From positions 114,949 through 178,948 of the forward strand of contig JAKRSH010000027.1 of NCBI GenBank assembly GCA_022402465.1: a DNA stretch of 64,000 bases, written 5' to 3'. The notes under the pieces were generated by a model, which worked only from the letters and a program-made list of their open reading frames with translations, had not been told where the DNA came from and searched no databases. The translations under genes were made by a program, and so were the position numbers. The stretch comes from Leptospiraceae bacterium. GTDB taxonomy: Bacteria > Spirochaetota > Leptospiria > Leptospirales > Leptospiraceae. The stretch's first letter is position 1. Each line of letters opens with the position of its first letter. Of this stretch, positions 62,875-64,000 are shown piece by piece.

Positions 62875-63699
62875 ATGAATTCCCCAGAAGAAATACAACA
62901 CAATTCCTCCAAAGATGAACGAGATTTGCTTCTCGAATACCAGGCTATCGACACTGATAAGATCGAGAAAATTGACATACTTGGTGTGTTGTTTGATAAT
63001 GCTAATACAGACGAAGCTGCCGCAAAAATTGGTAGATGGATAGACCAAAAGAAAGGCTACAAACATGTGCTTTTCATGGATCCACCTAGATTGATGAAAC
63101 TTCGGTCAGGCAAGAAATTGCATCGCATAACCGACAAGGCAGCCATGATCCTTGCCGAAGGAGCAGGGCTTGGATGGGCATCTGGTGGCAAAATTAAGAC
63201 ACGTGTTTCCGTAATTGGTCTTATCATGGACTTGGTTCGATATGCAGAACTAAAAGGTTACACCATCTTTATGCTGGGGTCCAAAGAAGATGTGATTGAA
63301 AGAGTCTTCTTCAATTTAACCAGACATTTTCCAAAGCTAAGAATTGTTGGCCGTCATTCAGGACATATGAACAAACAAAGAGAACTAATGGTGAAGGAAG
63401 CCATTCGAAAAACTAGCCCTGACATCATACTCTTCGCCTCAGACTTTCCTGAGCAAGAAATCTGGATAGAGAACAACACAGGATTCTTTGGCAATTCTGT
63501 TATAATAGGCGTTAGTGGAGCCTTCGACATTCTCTCTGGAAAAGATAAAAAAGCACCCGACTCTTTTAAGTTAAAAGGCTATACTTGGCTTTGGAGAATC
63601 ATCGCAAGACCCTATCGCATCTTTCGAATGTTTCGCATTCTACAGTTCATAATAATGGTTCTGATCTCAAGAATCAAAAAGAAAAAATCCTTAGATTAA
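62875..63699 (+). CDS. WecG/TagA/CpsF family glycosyltransferase
   Basis: [70 protein letters not shown]. Confidence 0.9.
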   Translation: MNSPEEIQHNSSKDERDLLLEYQAIDTDKIEKIDILGVLFDNANTDEAAAKIGRWIDQKKGYKHVLFMDPPRLMKLRSGKKLHRITDKAAMILAEGAGLGWASGGKIKTRVSVIGLIMDLVRYAELKGYTIFMLGSKEDVIERVFFNLTRHFPKLRIVGRHSGHMNKQRELMVKEAIRKTSPDIILFASDFPEQEIWIENNTGFFGNSVIIGVSGAFDILSGKDKKAPDSFKLKGYTWLWRIIARPYRIFRMFRILQFIIMVLISRIKKKKSLD

Positions 63700-64000
63700 A
63701 TGTAATTTCTGTATTTTTTAAAATCTAATTGGATAGTTGTCTTCACAGCTTTCATCAAAGAAAATTCTTCTTCAAAACCCAAGAGCCTTCCCTTCTACTT
63801 AGAGCTGCGGGAGGTTGTATTTCCCATTTCGCAAACATAACTTTCAGCTAACAAAATGTATACTATTGTTTCAAATCGATAGGAGCCAGCCTCTCCCTCA
63901 TGTGTAATCACTTCCAGCACCATTGCAACAAAGGAGCGTAAGCAACGATACTGTATAAATTCTTTCGCAAAATGGAACTAACATCTCTTATATTAGCCAA

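Noticed and set aside
1-64000. CRISPR arrays, rRNA, tRNA, intact prophage or IS
   Set aside because: No regularly spaced repeats, no recognisable rRNA or tRNA segments and no transposase/integrase cluster were seen; the only recombinase is a housekeeping-type Xer.
63700-64000. Possible minus-strand coding at the right edge
   Set aside because: A frame reading ...GFEEEFSLMKAVKTTIQLDFKKY exists but is short, with an upstream stop; not supportable.

Overview
AT-rich, gene-dense bacterial chromosome window, most likely from Leptospira or a close relative (Leptospirales). This placement is an inference from gene content and protein style, not from a database search. Most of the window is housekeeping: xer-type recombinase, trxB, argC, leuA, hisC, a two-gene hsp20 operon with a CIRCE-like operator, ridA, clpS-clpA, xseAB, ddl, an mlaE-mlaF-mlaD operon, lpxC, ptsI, dgt, fliS, purN-purH, transaldolase, a GH3 enzyme (nagZ-like), fliF-fliG-fliH, mtnC and a WecG/TagA glycosyltransferase. 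Main points of interest: (1) fliF-fliG-fliH is followed, without fliI, by two tightly coupled 7TMR-DISM-like membrane proteins that look like pseudo histidine kinases. The first keeps the ATPase motifs but has Asn at the H-box position. The second has lost the ATPase motifs too. (2) The FliG in that operon lacks the canonical EHPQ motif and most torque-helix charges. (3) A five-ORF accessory cluster (4438-8273) encodes an Ig-like repeat surface protein split by a one-base frameshift plus a phage-tail-fibre-like protein. (4) A perfect 11-bp inverted repeat sits just upstream of an unlisted 42-codon ORF. (5) An aromatic-repeat envelope protein lies directly upstream of mlaEFD. (6) A truncated GST remnant lies between mlaD and lpxC. 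No rRNA, tRNA, CRISPR array or intact transposon was recognised. Nothing here is proven to be a new system; the flagellar-linked pseudo-kinase pair is the best candidate.
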